Source: Cryptomeria japonica (Eukaryota > Streptophyta > Pinopsida > Cupressales > Cupressaceae). From it: DNA of 64,000 bases. The translations under genes and the position numbers were made by a program. The notes below the pieces were generated by a model that saw only the letters and a program-made list of their open reading frames with translations, had not been told where the DNA came from and did not search any database. Positions 34,905 through 46,456 of this stretch are shown here, one piece after another; within the stretch, counting starts at the first letter, position 1; each line of letters begins with the position of its first letter. The stretch lies in assembly GCF_030272615.1 (NCBI RefSeq), contig NC_081410.1:124900640-124964639 (forward strand), given 5' to 3'.

Positions 34905-35665
34905 TGTAGACACCTAAAATTGTCCTGTCTAATTAAATAAATATTTTATTTATTTAATTATTTTAAGCCTAAGTCTTCTATTAATTAAATAAATCTTTAT
35001 TTATTTAATTAATTCATTATCCCCTTCTAGCCCTTTTCCTCATTTAAATAAATACATTTATTTATTTAAATTATCATTTTCTTAAATTAAATAAATATTT
35101 TAATTTATTTAATTGATCCTACTTCTTCTATTAATTAAATAAATCTTTATTCATTTAATTATTTTGTTAGCCTTTTCTACCCATGACACATGTCATTCAT
35201 CTCTTAATTCCTACACTAGCTACCCTCTCATTATTTTCTTATTTCCTCTACCTACCCTTTAATCCTAGCCGACCATTTATCCTTTTCACCTCTCAATCTT
35301 ATCCCTCGATTTCTTATAGTGTCTTCTATATAAAAGGATACTCTCTTCCATTATCAACCCTAATCAAGGTGTCTAATCAATCTTATGCAATCAAGATATC
35401 AACCACATTTCCATTCTTTGTTGAGCTCTTGTGCACACATAAAATCTGAGAGCAAATATATCAAGCAAGATCAATGGAGATAGGAAGACAATGGAGATTG
35501 AAACCCTACTAGACATGTGATTGGTAATATTTCTTTATTTTGTTGATTTACATTATCTTAGGTATCTCTATTGGTATTAGTGAATGTTTCATTGTAGGAC
35601 TTAGATTGTTTGTGGTTGGATCTTTATGGTTTTACAATAGTTTATCACTCAATTTTCACCATACA
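34905..35665 (+). repeat. Second LTR of the tandem TGTAGACACC family
   Basis: A 761-bp LTR with TGTA...TACA ends. It is preceded by a polypurine tract (so it acts as a 3' LTR) and followed by a primer-site-like sequence (so it acts as a 5' LTR). The promoter region includes 'ttctatataaaagg' near 35327-35340. Confidence 0.75.
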
Positions 35666-35668
35666 CAT

Positions 35669-35690
35669 TTTGGTACGCCTGGTGGGACTC
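35669..35690 (+). other. Primer binding site-like sequence
   Basis: TGGTACGCCTGGTGGGAC, close to the TGGCACGCCCGGTGGGAC form seen in some plant gypsy elements, lies about 5 bp after the LTR end. Confidence 0.6.
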
Positions 35691-36616
35691 TTGTCCCTTT
35701 TGCATTTAACATCTTTAGTTGCAGATTTTGTGTTTTTGAAGTTGCAGATCCAATATTTTCTGACGACATTTCAACTTTTTGCGTTTGCACCCTCTGAAAT
35801 CATGTTTTTGTTTTCCTGTCACGTCTGCTCATTCCAAAATCCCGTCTGTGTTCCCAATATTTTTTATTTTTTTTCAGATTCCAGGTTTTCATTTCAGTCG
35901 CATCTATGCAGTATTCAAGGATGTCTATGAGTTTAAATCACATCTAGGCATTTGAATATCGCATCTATGTTCCCAACAACATTTTTTATTTTCCAGATTA
36001 CAAATTTTTCATTTCGGTCGCATCTGTGCAATCTTCAGGGGCGTATGTGAGTGTAAATTGTGTCTATGATTAGTTTAATAGCGTATGTGTTCTCTGCATT
36101 TGTTTTTGTGTTCTTCATTTTTCAGTTCCTCATTTAGGGTTTTCATTTCATCTTGAATTTAGGATTTCAGATTTGGTTTATTTGAGCTAATATCTTGTGA
36201 TCCAACTAATGAAGTGGTGCATCTTGTCTTTGGAAGAAAATCATGCGTCGAAGGCCCCTATTTTTCACAAAGTGTTTTGGGATTTTGTTTAAATAAACCT
36301 AACTTGTTTTCTTGCAGATAGGGGTAATCATTTGAAACAACCCAAACTACTAACAAACCTTTGTTGTAGGACCTTGGCAAGGGTTTGATTTTGATTCTCA
36401 TTGTGTGCTTTGTTTTCATAGATTAGAAAACACTTCAATTGGTGCACTAAAATTGAACCAGTGTCTTTTGTGTCTTGGGAAATAGGCTCTTTGTGTTTAA
36501 TCTTTAGAGGGCCTGCCTCCCCATGTGGTCACTAGGACTACTAGTGAGGAGGGAATGACTTAAGTGGTAGCGATGAAATACCCTCCTCTTCTGAACCACT
36601 ATAAATAGAAGACATA
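35691..36616 (+). mobile_element. 5' leader of truncated gypsy element
   Basis: Internal sequence after the primer site, without a conserved domain. Two tandem copies of a unit of about 120 bp ('gttcccaa...catttc(a/g)gtcgcatct') occupy about 35845-36080. The element is cut near 36617 where a LINE begins. Open frames at 35540-35930 are not credible genes. Confidence 0.6.
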
Positions 36617-36780
36617 GTGTCAATGAGCAAAAGTCCTCTATTTTCTTCTTTAATACTCCTCAAGCTATCCAGTAGAGGATTGCAGCTATTTTGTGGTTTC
36701 GAATAGGGTTTCTTCCCTTTGTCTATTTTTCTATTCCTCTTATTGTTGGTTGCTAGCCCAAGTCCTCTTGACAGATGCTT

Positions 36781-37497
36781 CTTGATAAGTTAAGAAAGAA
36801 GGTAACTCATTGGACTCATCAGTGGTTGTCTACAACTGCTAGAGTTACTCTTCTCAAGACTGTTATCCAAGCCCTCCCCATCTAAAGGTGCTTTGTTTAA
36901 GTGGCCCCAATGTATTTCCTTAGGGAATTTGATTCTCTCTCTCATCAATTTCTTTGGAGTGGTAACTTACTAGCTACTAAGTGGAGCCTGGTTGAGTGGG
37001 AATCTGTGTGTAGACCAAACCAGGAGGGTGATCTTGGATTATGTTCTCCTATCTTAAACAAACAAGTTCTTGTTGCCAAGATTTACTGGCATTGGTGTAC
37101 CCATCAACACCAGTTATGGGCCCGTATTCTTAGCCACAAATATCTTAGGAATGTTACTTCTTTTGAGGTTCCTCAATATCCTCTAGAGGGAAGTGGTTCT
37201 ATGATTTGGCATACTCTAAAAGTGGGGGCTCAGTTGATTAAACATGCACTTTTTTGGATTTGTCATTTTTGGTCACAAGCTCTTTTTTGGTTAGATTCTT
37301 GGGATGGTCACCCACCTATTCTATCTTCTTACCCTCACCTTCAGTCCCTTTGTGATGGTTTTTTTGTGATTGGTTGGGACACTGTTGAGCATTACAATAT
37401 TGATCAGCATTATGGTTTGGCTACTACCTTTCACTGGAAGCATCCTTTTGAGTTTCCACCTGGGGGGTCTAAGGGCAATAGGCATGACCTTGCTTAG
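36781..37497 (+). pseudogene. LINE RT C-terminal region
   Basis: It reads 'LDKLRKKVTHWTHQWLST' and 'RVTLLKTVIQALPI' followed by a stop. From 36901 an open stretch of 198 codons follows, including 'SHQFLWSGNLLATKWSLVEW', 'LGLCSPILNKQVLVAK' and 'HQLWARILSHKYL', the usual sequence after the RT core in plant LINEs. Confidence 0.85.
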
Positions 37498-37563
37498 CTT
37501 CAAGCTTCCCATGCTTGTAATTCTTTGAGGGGCTCTGATGTTTTGGTTTAGGATGGTTTTGAT

Positions 37564-38154
37564 GTGTCTAGGAAGTACTCTATTTCTGTTGGTTATAAAC
37601 AGATGGATAGGCAGTTGTTTGGGGATATTGAAGTCCTGTTGTGGAAGCAAGTTTGGCACAAGTTGTCTTGGGCCAAGTATAATTTCTTCATGTGGTTAGT
37701 GGCTCAAAACTGGTGCCTTACTTGGGATAATTTGTGCAAGCGTGGTTTCAATGGCCCCCTAATGTGTTTTTTGTGTTGTGATTCTGAGGAGAGTGTCTCT
37801 CATCTCTTCTTCCAATGTTCTTATGCTAGGGAGATTTGGCATTTTTGGTGGAGGGTGTGGAATACACCCTATAGGCATGTTTCCTCGTGGGCTAAGTTTG
37901 TGGATCGGTGGGGTAGGTCCCCTGTTTCTACTTCCTTCCTTCAAGCTGCTTGGGTTATTGGACCATCCTTCATTATTTGGAACCTTTTGTTGGAGAGGAA
38001 TTTTCAGGATGTGTTGTTGGCTGCCCCTCACTTGTGGTGGAAAATCTTGCATTCCCTGGAAGAAACTGTTGCGGCTAAGTGTGATATGACTGAATTGGTG
38101 GTTCCTTGTGATGTTGGGTGTTCTAATTGTCTTCATCTACCTCCTTTGCAATGA
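37564..38154 (+). pseudogene. LINE zf-RVT zinc-binding domain
   Basis: Open for 196 codons. 'KLSWAKYNFFMWLVAQNWCL' is followed by 'CFLCCDSEESVSHLFFQC' (C-X2-C...H-X4-C), then 'WNLLLERNFQ', the pattern of zf-RVT and its linker. A stop separates it from the RNase H at 38194. Confidence 0.85.
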
Positions 38155-38193
38155 CACTTCAAGCACAACAGATGTAGACATCCTATCTCGAAT

Positions 38194-38640
38194 GTGGATA
38201 GGGAGGGAAGATGGCCTCCTTCACCTCAGGGAGTCTTAAAAATTAACATGGATGGCTCTTCTCGTGGAAACCCTGGTCATGCTGGTATTGGAGGTGTGGG
38301 TCAGGATAGTTCTAGAGATGTTCAGTTTATCTTTTCTATTTATATGGGTCTTGATACTAATAATTTAATGGCGGCTTGGGCCAATTTATTAGCTCTAGAG
38401 TGTGCAAGTAAATTGGGTTGGTGCGTGATCATATGTGAGTTTGATTCTCAGTTATGGTCAACTTTTTGAATAGGTGGCATTTATATGGTGTTAGTTGACA
38501 TTTGGATTTGATTTTTGAACATATTCTCAACCTATGCACTTCTCTAGAGTCTGTTACTTTTACCCATATTCCTAAAGAATGGAATTGCGTTGCTAATTGT
38601 TTGGCCAAATGAGCCTCTGATTCTATTCATGATTAGAACT
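38194..38640 (+). pseudogene. LINE RNase H domain
   Basis: 'LKINMDGSSRGNPGHAGIGG' carries the first Asp. 'TNNLMAAWANLLALECA' has Ala where a catalytic Glu is expected. 'ICEFDSQL' supplies the next Asp, and after a stop 'THIPKEWNCVANCLAK' gives the C-terminal block. Loss of the Glu plus stops indicate an inactive domain. Confidence 0.85.
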
Positions 38641-38765
38641 TAGTGGATTGGGGTTAGTTACCCCTGGATTTGTCTCAATAGTTGGCTCACTTAGTAGAGC
38701 TTGATAGGGCTATGTAATGCCCTTGCTTTGTACTTCTTCTTGTTTTTAATAAATTTTTAACCCTC

Positions 38766-39049
38766 CTTTATGTTTAAACTAAATGTAAACACATAATATA
38801 CAATTAAAGAAACTAAAGACTACACTAACAACCTTCCTTAAAAACACAACTTATGTGAGAAAAAATGTGGGTCCTAACAAATGAAGCTTAATGAGTTACA
38901 CACATAAAATAGATCCCCTTCCATAAGAAGCCCCCTAAGAAAGAAAAGATAAAAGCTTTTGAAATACATTGAGAGAAATGAAAGACTAAGTAGCCCTAAT
39001 CAAAAGAAGCCTCCCACAACATAACAAAGCTTGTAAATGAAGAAACTTA
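38766..39049. other. Spacer, possibly 3' end of the copia relic
   Basis: AT-rich, no gene. By position it would hold the 3' end of the minus-strand copia remnant that follows, but no LTR partner is visible. Confidence 0.4.
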
Positions 39050-39510
39050 TTTTTTCTTAAGGTTTTAATGAAGATGTTGATGGTCTACTCAAAAGTTGGA
39101 AAGTATTCAATAGATCAATGATATATGAAATTTTCTATGCTTGGTCCATTGATAATGGATCAAAGTCTATAATTTATATGGTATTAGATTTCACAAAATA
39201 TTAGTGAAGATTGTCTAAACTAGATACCAAAGTTAGTCAAAATATCTCGAAGCCAAATAACCTCAATGATGTCCATTATTAATAACCTCTAATATTCAAC
39301 CTTAGTGGAAGATAGAGAAATGTTTGACTACTCTCGAAGAAGAATTAGAACTTCAACCAAGTGAGAAGTTGTAACTTGAAGTGGACTTAAAATCCTAAAA
39401 TTCAGATGCCTTATCTGAATCTGTATATCTTATCAAGTCAATATCAATATCTAAACCACAAAAGTATGAGTACATGCCTCTTTTATGCAGCACCCTTCAA
39501 GAACAGTGAA
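39050..39510 (-). pseudogene. Degenerate Ty1/copia RNase H relic
   Basis: On the minus strand I read 'YTDSDKASEF.DFKSTSSY' (family YSDSDWAGD..DRKSTSGY), then 'SNISLSSTKVEY' (family SSTEAEY), 'IEVIWLRDILTNFG' (family EAIWLRKLL.DLG) and 'TKHRKFHISLIY' (family TKHI.IRYHFI). Many stops and frame changes occur. It is much older than the copia element at 23-30 kb and no LTRs were found. Confidence 0.8.
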
Positions 39511-40029
39511 TGAACTATAAAGAATCCGATTGGAAGATGTTTACTGGATTTGGATACAAATATTTTATGTCTCTTCACGTATTTTTTTCATAGCGCTCAA
39601 TATCTTGATTTAAACTTACGTCACTCGATACTTCTTTATCACGCCTCGCATGCATCCCTTAGCAAATATGGCACTTCTTAATCTCCATTTCATGTGCAAT
39701 AATTTTTTTGGATTATAATTGATTCATTTGTGCACTTTTATTGATACCTTAACATCTATCTGAGACATTTGTACATAAACATTGGCAATTTTAAGTATAT
39801 GATTATTGGGCCATCTTTAAGCAAGTATAAGATGATAATTCTAAATGTGTACTTTTTTATCCTTATCCATAGTGTGTATCGTTACTACCCAAAAGCCAAA
39901 ACAATAGATATAAGTAGTTAAGTCGCATAGGAGACAACCAAAAAAATTGTCGAAATATGATGTACCATTTAGAATCTATGGATGCACTAAGTTAGCTATA
40001 ATAACTACTGCTACGCTTCTTCTATTAGA

Positions 40030-40960
40030 TGAAAACTTGGTCTATATATTATTCAATGCATATAATGAGAATATATATAAGAAGAGTTACTAAAATCTAG
40101 TTTAACTAACATAATTGTTCAACATATGAAAGTAATTTACGTTTACTATTTAACGATTAACTGAATTCATAATTGATTTCACTTTGAGAAAGTCATAGCA
40201 AGCTCAAAGTTGATCTTCAAAACCCTTCTCTACTACCACATGCAACAAATTTTTACGTTGTCCCTAATTTTTATACTAATCTTTTCTCAATTAAAACAAA
40301 AAAATTTACATGTTCCTTCATTTATATATTCAATAATTCTTCTATGTATATTGAATAGGTATTTATTTATCTATAAACTAGAATAGGCATTCATCTATAT
40401 GTATGAGTTAGCTATGTTTATCTAGCTAGAAACTTTGACTCATCCAAATATTTTATCCTTGATTTTTTTAACATATCATTTTTTCTTATTAGAAAAGCAT
40501 TAAAATCGTCAAATATCAAAATTTATAAAAATTAATTTTATACACTTGCTTAATATTTAGCTACAAGTAATGAGGATACAAAAAGGTTCATCCAAAATTG
40601 TTCTGTGTATATAATAAATTTTAATTTTATCATAAATTATATTAATTTATTTAATATTAGCACAACTTAGTCTATCCAATCTTTAAAAAAATACCAACCT
40701 CACTTCAAAAAATCTATATATTGGGACATTCCTTTATTCACCAAGTTTGTCCACATACTTGTATCCACAAGAGTAAAGTGTAATAGATGTAGTTTTATTT
40801 TTTATCTAAATTTTGATGAGAATTATAAGGTATGGGTATATAATTCTTTTCACAACCCCTCTTTACTAGATAGTTCCTCTTCAATTGCTAGCCACTATGT
40901 GAAACATCCATTCATTAAGTTCTTTATCTATTTAGATAAAGACTCATTTTATATTATGTA
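40030..40960 (+). repeat. Dispersed repeat, copy A (with 53530-54430)
   Basis: This AT-rich noncoding segment is colinear with 53530-54430. Shared phrases include 'atattattcaatgcata', 'cccacatacttg/cgacatactcatgtccacaagag(t/c)aaagtgtaata' and 'cattcattaagttctt'. No coding domain or clear termini are seen. Confidence 0.65.
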
Positions 40961-41219
40961 AAAAATTTATCTTTAATTAAATAAAAATATTCTTATTTTA
41001 TCATTTTCTATATTATAAATACTTTATTTTCAATTGAATTAAAGCATTCATATTTCTATCTTTTTTGAGACTATTATCTTCAATTAAATAAAAATATTAA
41101 TTCTTATTTGTCATTTCATATCATAAAAAATGACATCTATACAACCAACATAATAGGACCTTAAACAAGAGAGGAAATGCTTCAAGTTCCTGCCAATAGT
41201 ATAGTTAATTTAGAGTAGA

Positions 41220-41870
41220 TAAAAATATAAAGATAGAGATGTGAATTGATATATGAAGATAGGTATAGAGAGATATCTAGGGCTAGAGAGAGATGAATAG
41301 ATAATGAGACAAAGATAGGGAAGGAGATTAAAGAAGAAATATGGAGGGATGGAGATAGAGGGCGAAGAGATATAGATATAGAGATCTAGGAAGAAGGAGA
41401 TGGAGAGAGAGTGATGAATTGATTTATAGAGGGAGTCATGTCTAGAGATAGAGGGGGGGAGAGGAAAAAGAAGGTAGAGAGGAAGAGAGAAAAATAAATA
41501 GAGAGATCAAGAGAGTTAGAGGGAGAAATAAAGATAAAGATGGGGAGATATAGAGGAGGAGGGAGAGGAAAATATAGAGATAGAGAGATGGAGATATTGA
41601 GATATAAGAAGATATAAAGGGGGAGAAGGAAAGGTAGAGATAGCTCAATAGATAGAGAGGGAGAGAGGGAGTGATATAGATTGCAAATCTATAGAGGGAT
41701 AGCGGGGGTGATATATATATAGAGAGAGAGGGTAGTTGGAGAGATAGATAAAGATATAAAAAGTGATATATAGATAGATAACAAGAGGGATAGATAGATA
41801 AAGAGGAAGCTTGTGAAAGATGGGAAGATAGAGATGGAGGGGGGCAAGAGTGAGAGGTAAAGGACGTGAT
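41220..41870. repeat. GA/GATA-rich purine tract
   Basis: Imperfect AGAGAGATAGAG-type repeats over about 650 bp on the plus strand, with no coding potential. It is the purine-strand counterpart of the CT-rich tracts elsewhere in the window. Confidence 0.85.
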
Positions 41871-42920
41871 ATTATACTAAGAAATATTTAAATCTAACAT
41901 ATTTTATATTATATTCAGAATATTAAATATTAAATTGTGTGATGGAAAAAAGGTAATGGTAACTTATATTTTACTCGAGTTTACAAAAAATCAAACATAT
42001 TAATTTTTTAGAGATGTAGCCAAAAATTTAAAATAAATTTTTAAATTAAATATAAATATAAATTAAAAGAGAATAAATAAAGTGCAAAGTTAGAATATAT
42101 CAAAATCCAAGTAATAATTTAAAAATTATAAACGAATATTAAACTTGAAAAATATAATCAACATATTACAAACAATATTGAGAAAGCAAAATTCAATATT
42201 AAAAATAAAAAACTTTTATTAAAATTAAATTAAATTTTAAAAACTAAAACCATACTTCAAATAAAATATTAAAAATAAAGATAAAATATACAAAACTGTT
42301 AGTTAAAAATAAAATAAAATATTTTAAATATATATATATTATATTTTTTTATTATTTAATTTATTTTTATTGAATGTGAAATTGTCATATTTCTAATTTG
42401 ATTTAAAAATAATAATAAATATGTTCAAGAAAAAATTTAAAATGAAAATATTAATAATAAATCTTTTAAAAAATATTATAATAATAATAAATATTTTTAA
42501 ACTCAACCCAATAAATTTTAAACTAAATATTAAAAAAAAGACTTTATATTCTTTTAAAAGAAGAAGACTATAAATAATTTTTAATCCAATTAAAACCAAA
42601 TCACTACATTAACTTAAACTCAAAGTTTCCATGATAATCAAATCTTTTTTTTGGATCGGTAATTGGTATTTGTATTAATTCAAAAGAAATTTACATTTCA
42701 TATCATCAATTCATCAATTATGCATGCCAGAAGCTAAATTACCAGTTCAACATTTTCAACCCTTATATCATAATACAAAATTGTGATGCTATCCCCAATC
42801 AGTATGCATTGTTCTAATCGACAGTAACTAAGAAAACAAAAAAAAATAAAGCACAGTACTGCCCTTTATCCTTGTCCTCCTCCATGACTGCTTTCCCTTT
42901 GTCATCGTCGGCCACCATCG
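41871..42920. other. AT-rich DNA without a gene
   Basis: Extremely A-rich then T-rich sequence; the open frame at 42393-42599 is Ile/Phe/Lys low complexity. Nothing else is recognised. Confidence 0.65.
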
Positions 42921-42930
42921 TTGATGCATT

Positions 42931-43624
42931 CTAGCTAACATGAATCCACACCCCACCTAGACAAGAAAACCCCTCCTTATCGCGGGCAATTTCCAAAAAA
43001 CTCTCCATCCCTAACAACCATTCTTTACTCACGCACTTTCTCATAATCTCCGCCACCTTACTTCTTGGCTCCAACTCAAGACACCATGCCATGAATAGCG
43101 ATGCGATATTGCTCAATTGATAAAGGTTCTTTTCTGGAAGATGAAAATATTTGCAAGCATAAATCATCAATGATTTGGCCCCAAAAGGCAACTTCTTGTT
43201 TGTGGATCTGTAGCAAGAAATTTGCGTTCATCTTTGACCACTTCTCCCTCTCCACACACCAATCTTCACCGAGATACCAGAAAACTATAAAACAACATTA
43301 CAAAAAATGGAGGTATATAATCATCTTTCCTTTTCCCTGCACCTTTAATGCCAATTCCAACTTGTCATCTTTCATTAAATTTGGCAACATTATCTTGTAT
43401 ATGGATCCTATCCAATACTGGAGATTTTTTGGTTTTCGAACTCTAATTTGCAATGATATTTTGTCAGTGTGGCATATATCAACCCGCCATTTTTTCTTGA
43501 AGGGAAATGCCACTGCTAATTGCCGCCAATCAGCTATGTTGCTAGTGAGATGGAATTTTGCCTTCGTGCATCCACCTCTGTGAATCACATGACCAAAGTA
43601 CTTCCTTACTGCTCCTACACTCAC
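42931..43624 (-). pseudogene. Unrecognised minus-strand coding-like region in two frames
   Basis: Two minus-strand frames of 108 codons (43624-43298, from an ATG) and 86 codons (43191-42931) lie back to back with normal amino-acid composition in an otherwise AT-rich setting. The first contains 'KKWRVDICHTDKISLQIRV' and 'LMKDDKLELALKVQGKGK'; the second 'ASLFMAWCLELEPRSKVAEI' and 'KEWLLGMESFLEIARDKEGF'. Between them a third frame is also open. They may be exons or frameshifted halves of one gene. I recognise no family. The gypsy element has inserted about 65 bp upstream of the first ATG. Confidence 0.4.
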
Positions 43625-43688
43625 AAGCTACATATTTTGCATAACAATCAAATCATTGTTGTTCAAGTAATTTTATTTAATCATCCTT

Positions 43689-44432
43689 TGTTACGGGACT
43701 TTTTCTCGTGGAAATAAACTGTAATAAATGTAATTATGAACATTAAATTATAGTTATGAAAGGGTGTGATTTTTGGTAACCATTGGCCTGTGACATTATA
43801 TAAACCCGTCAATTAATAAAGAAGGATACACGGAGAGAGGGAGAAAATAATAGAAGAAAAAGAAATTGAAAGAAGCAAAAGCGAGAGGATAGTTAAGGTC
43901 TGGTGGTTGGGCATTGGGCATTGGAGAAGGGGCATACAGTGTGTGTCCAACTCGGGGTACAACGTACCCCTGGGAGTGTCCTGGCTAGAGCTGTGTTTAT
44001 TTCATGTCGTGAAGGTATGTGGGGTTCTATGTAGGAACTGTGTCCTCCTGGAATGCTTCCTTGCTTGGAAACCCTAGGCCTATAACTAATCCTTTGTGTG
44101 TGAAAAGCAACCTCTCCGTGATTTACAAATATGTATTAATCAATTTTATTTAGTCATTGCCTCAATATTTCACTATTGCAAATCATTATCTCAATGTTTT
44201 ATATATTATGAGTAATTAGTTTATCATTACTTGAATAAATTGCTTTGATACTTCATTAAAATGTTGTGTAAACACTTCATAATAAATAGTAAATTAAACA
44301 TCTTACTATTAAATTATTTATTGTAGGTAAAAGGTTGATTACATTAGATTTAGATTAATATTTTATTTATTTAATCTGCTACTAATGACAAAATTAATGA
44401 CAAAATTAACCATAGAGAAAAGTATCATCACA
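43689..44432 (+). repeat. 5' LTR of gypsy element
   Basis: A 744-bp LTR with a TATA box TATATAAAC at 43797-43805 and, downstream, a purine-rich 'gagagagggagaaaat' stretch. Almost identical to 50118-50856. Confidence 0.95.
43797..43805 (+). promoter_or_regulatory. TATA box in gypsy 5' LTR
   Basis: TATATAAAC in the context 'gacattatataaacccg', conserved at about 50219-50227 in the 3' LTR. Likely start-site element for the retrotransposon RNA. Confidence 0.65.
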
Positions 44433-44433
44433 T

Positions 44434-44448
44434 TTGCTATCAGACCCA
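44434..44448 (+). other. Primer binding site of gypsy element
   Basis: 'ttgctatcagaccc' directly after the LTR resembles TGGTATCAGAGCC, the initiator-Met tRNA site, with an extra base and a G-to-C change. Decay here would by itself impair minus-strand priming. Confidence 0.65.
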
Positions 44449-44540
44449 AATCGGTCTTGAGAGCCTGTACGAGATCATCCAATTTTATTTGATTCAGTTG
44501 CTACACATTTATCTTCCCTGCATTACACATTAGAAAATAA

Positions 44541-44808
44541 ATCACCAAGACAATAAAATAGTAGTTATTTTTTACTTTTGATTCAAGATTATTAGATTCC
44601 CTATAAATTATTTACCAAAGTATTTATCACAAAGACAATAAAATAGTAGTTACTTTTTACTTTTTGATTCAAGATTATTAGATTCCCTATAAATTATTTA
44701 CCAAAGTATTTACCACCAAGACAATAAAATAGTAGTTACTTTTTACTTTAGGTTTTGATTCAAGATTATTAGATTCCCTATAAATCATTTACCAAAGTAT
44801 TTACCATC
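44541..44808 (+). repeat. Three tandem 85-91-bp repeats in gypsy leader
   Basis: Units begin at 'gacaataaaatagtagtta' near 44549, 44634 and 44720 and run through 'gattattagattccctataa' to 'accaaagtattta'. They are nearly identical, so recent in origin. Confidence 0.9.
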
Positions 44809-45496
44809 ACATTTTTATTACTGAATATGACTTTATGAGTGCATTACTTCTCATTAAGAAATAACTACTAATAGAATAGGCCAAATTTTAACATCTTTAA
44901 ATGTAAATATGGTAAATTATGTGAGAAAAAGTAACCATTCTTAGTAGATAGTAACTTTTAATTAACCCTTTGTATGTTTTTTTTAAAGAGGGAGGAAAAG
45001 GAAGATTTGGGAGATAAACCTTAGATTACACATGATCTATCAATCTTTTAGAATTAAATTATATTTTAGTTTGTTGTATGTATTAAAAAAAAATTGAACC
45101 AATGACATTTGTTTTAATTTTATTTATGTTTTTTTTAATTTCTATGAGTATCTAACAAAAATCCTGGATTTCACAGAGAGAGAGAGATCCACATCAACTT
45201 TGCCTTTTGCAACTCACTGAGGGCATTAAATCAAATGATGCATTTTTATCCCTTATTCTAAAATTATTTTCACTAGTTCCTTGTTGGATTCCCAACTTGA
45301 TATTTGTTGCTCTTGGCATAAAAAAATAATAATCTAAATTGCCTTGTAAGGAAAATAAATTGGTTAAGCAAAGGAAGTACATTTGAAAGTAAACATATAA
45401 ATCATTAAATAATTGAAACAACTCTAAGCTAGAAAATCTCCTTAAGACAAAAAAAATCGGTAAAGACCTTAGGAAAAAGGGAATTGACCCATCACA

Positions 45497-46441
45497 ATGG
45501 CTTCAAAAAATGACCGAAAAGCTTACGAAGACCTAGAGAGAACCAATCAAGTCCTACTAAATGAAACCGTTGAACTAGCAACTCAAGTCAATAAACTTAA
45601 GAAGGAATCTATAGAACGAAGCAAACAACAAGAGATGTCAATCTCAGAAAGCAAGAAAAGTTCTCAATCAACATGACATCAAAACAAAAGAAACGAAAAA
45701 CATAGAACAAAAAGTAAATGACGACGAGAATCATTCGAAGAGAGTGACACTTCTGAATCAAGCAACTCTAATACTTTTGAATCAAAATCCTCAGAAAATA
45801 TATTTAGCAAACAAACACAATGAGAATTAGATAATTTTTCTCATAAAATCAAGCTCCCTGAATATAGTGGTGACACCGGTACAGGAGAGGAAGCAGAGCA
45901 GTGGTTGACTAACCTAGAAAGATATTTTGACTTACAAAACACAAGTAGCTATGCTAGAACAAAGATCACCACCTACCAATTGAGAAGTAGTACATTAAAT
46001 TGGTGGCAAGATACAATTAGATCTTTAAAGCTATGAACTGATAGAAAAAAATGGTCACAATTTAAACAATTCTTTCAACAGAAATATCTTTTCGATTACT
46101 TTTTACAAGAAAAGAAGAATGATTTTTTTGAATTGAAACAAAGGCTACAAACTGTAAGTGAATATAAACAAAACTTTGAAAGACTTAATAGATTTTTACC
46201 ATTCATCGAAGGACATGATCGTGTTGTTTTATTTATAAATGGTTTAAGATATGAATACCAAGCTCAAGTATGGTGCGACAAGCTAGTATCAGTAGATGAA
46301 GTTGCACAAATTGTGGAAAAAATTAAAAATTATAATCAAATTTCAAGACAAAAAAGAGAAAATCGCAAAAGAAATAGGGAAGGATCATATAAGGAAACTT
46401 TCAAACAAGGAAGACAATATTCCAACCAAAATAAAGTTTAG
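45497..46441 (+). pseudogene. Gypsy gag
   Basis: An ATG at 45497 opens the frame 'MASKNDRKAYEDLERTNQVL', a coiled-coil-like start rich in Glu, Lys and Gln. It continues through 'GEEAEQWLTNLERYFDLQNT', 'STLNWWQDTI' and 'VSEYKQNFERLNRFLPFIEG', the Retrotrans_gag pattern. Four in-frame TGA codons interrupt it before 46040, and a TAG closes it at 46439-46441 although the same frame continues into the zinc knuckle. Gag would form the virus-like particle of the element. Confidence 0.9.
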
Positions 46442-46456
46442 TTTAGATCCACCAAT

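Larger units (their letters stand above)
36617..38765 (+). mobile_element. 5'-truncated LINE, copy 3 (same family as copy 1)
   Basis: From 'tgtcaatgagcaaaagtcc' (36617) the sequence matches the minus-strand LINE at 945-1215, then continues through the RT thumb, zf-RVT and RNase H to a 3' end with AATAAA near 38746. The 5' truncation is typical. Stops break the frame, for example after 'QALPI' at the thumb and after 'NRHDLA'. Confidence 0.85.

Noticed and set aside
945-38765. LINE twin-priming inversion explaining the two opposite halves
   Set aside because: Twin priming gives adjacent inverted segments, not halves 32 kb apart with unrelated elements between.
42393-42599. Ile/Phe/Lys open frame
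   Set aside because: Low-complexity AT-rich translation.
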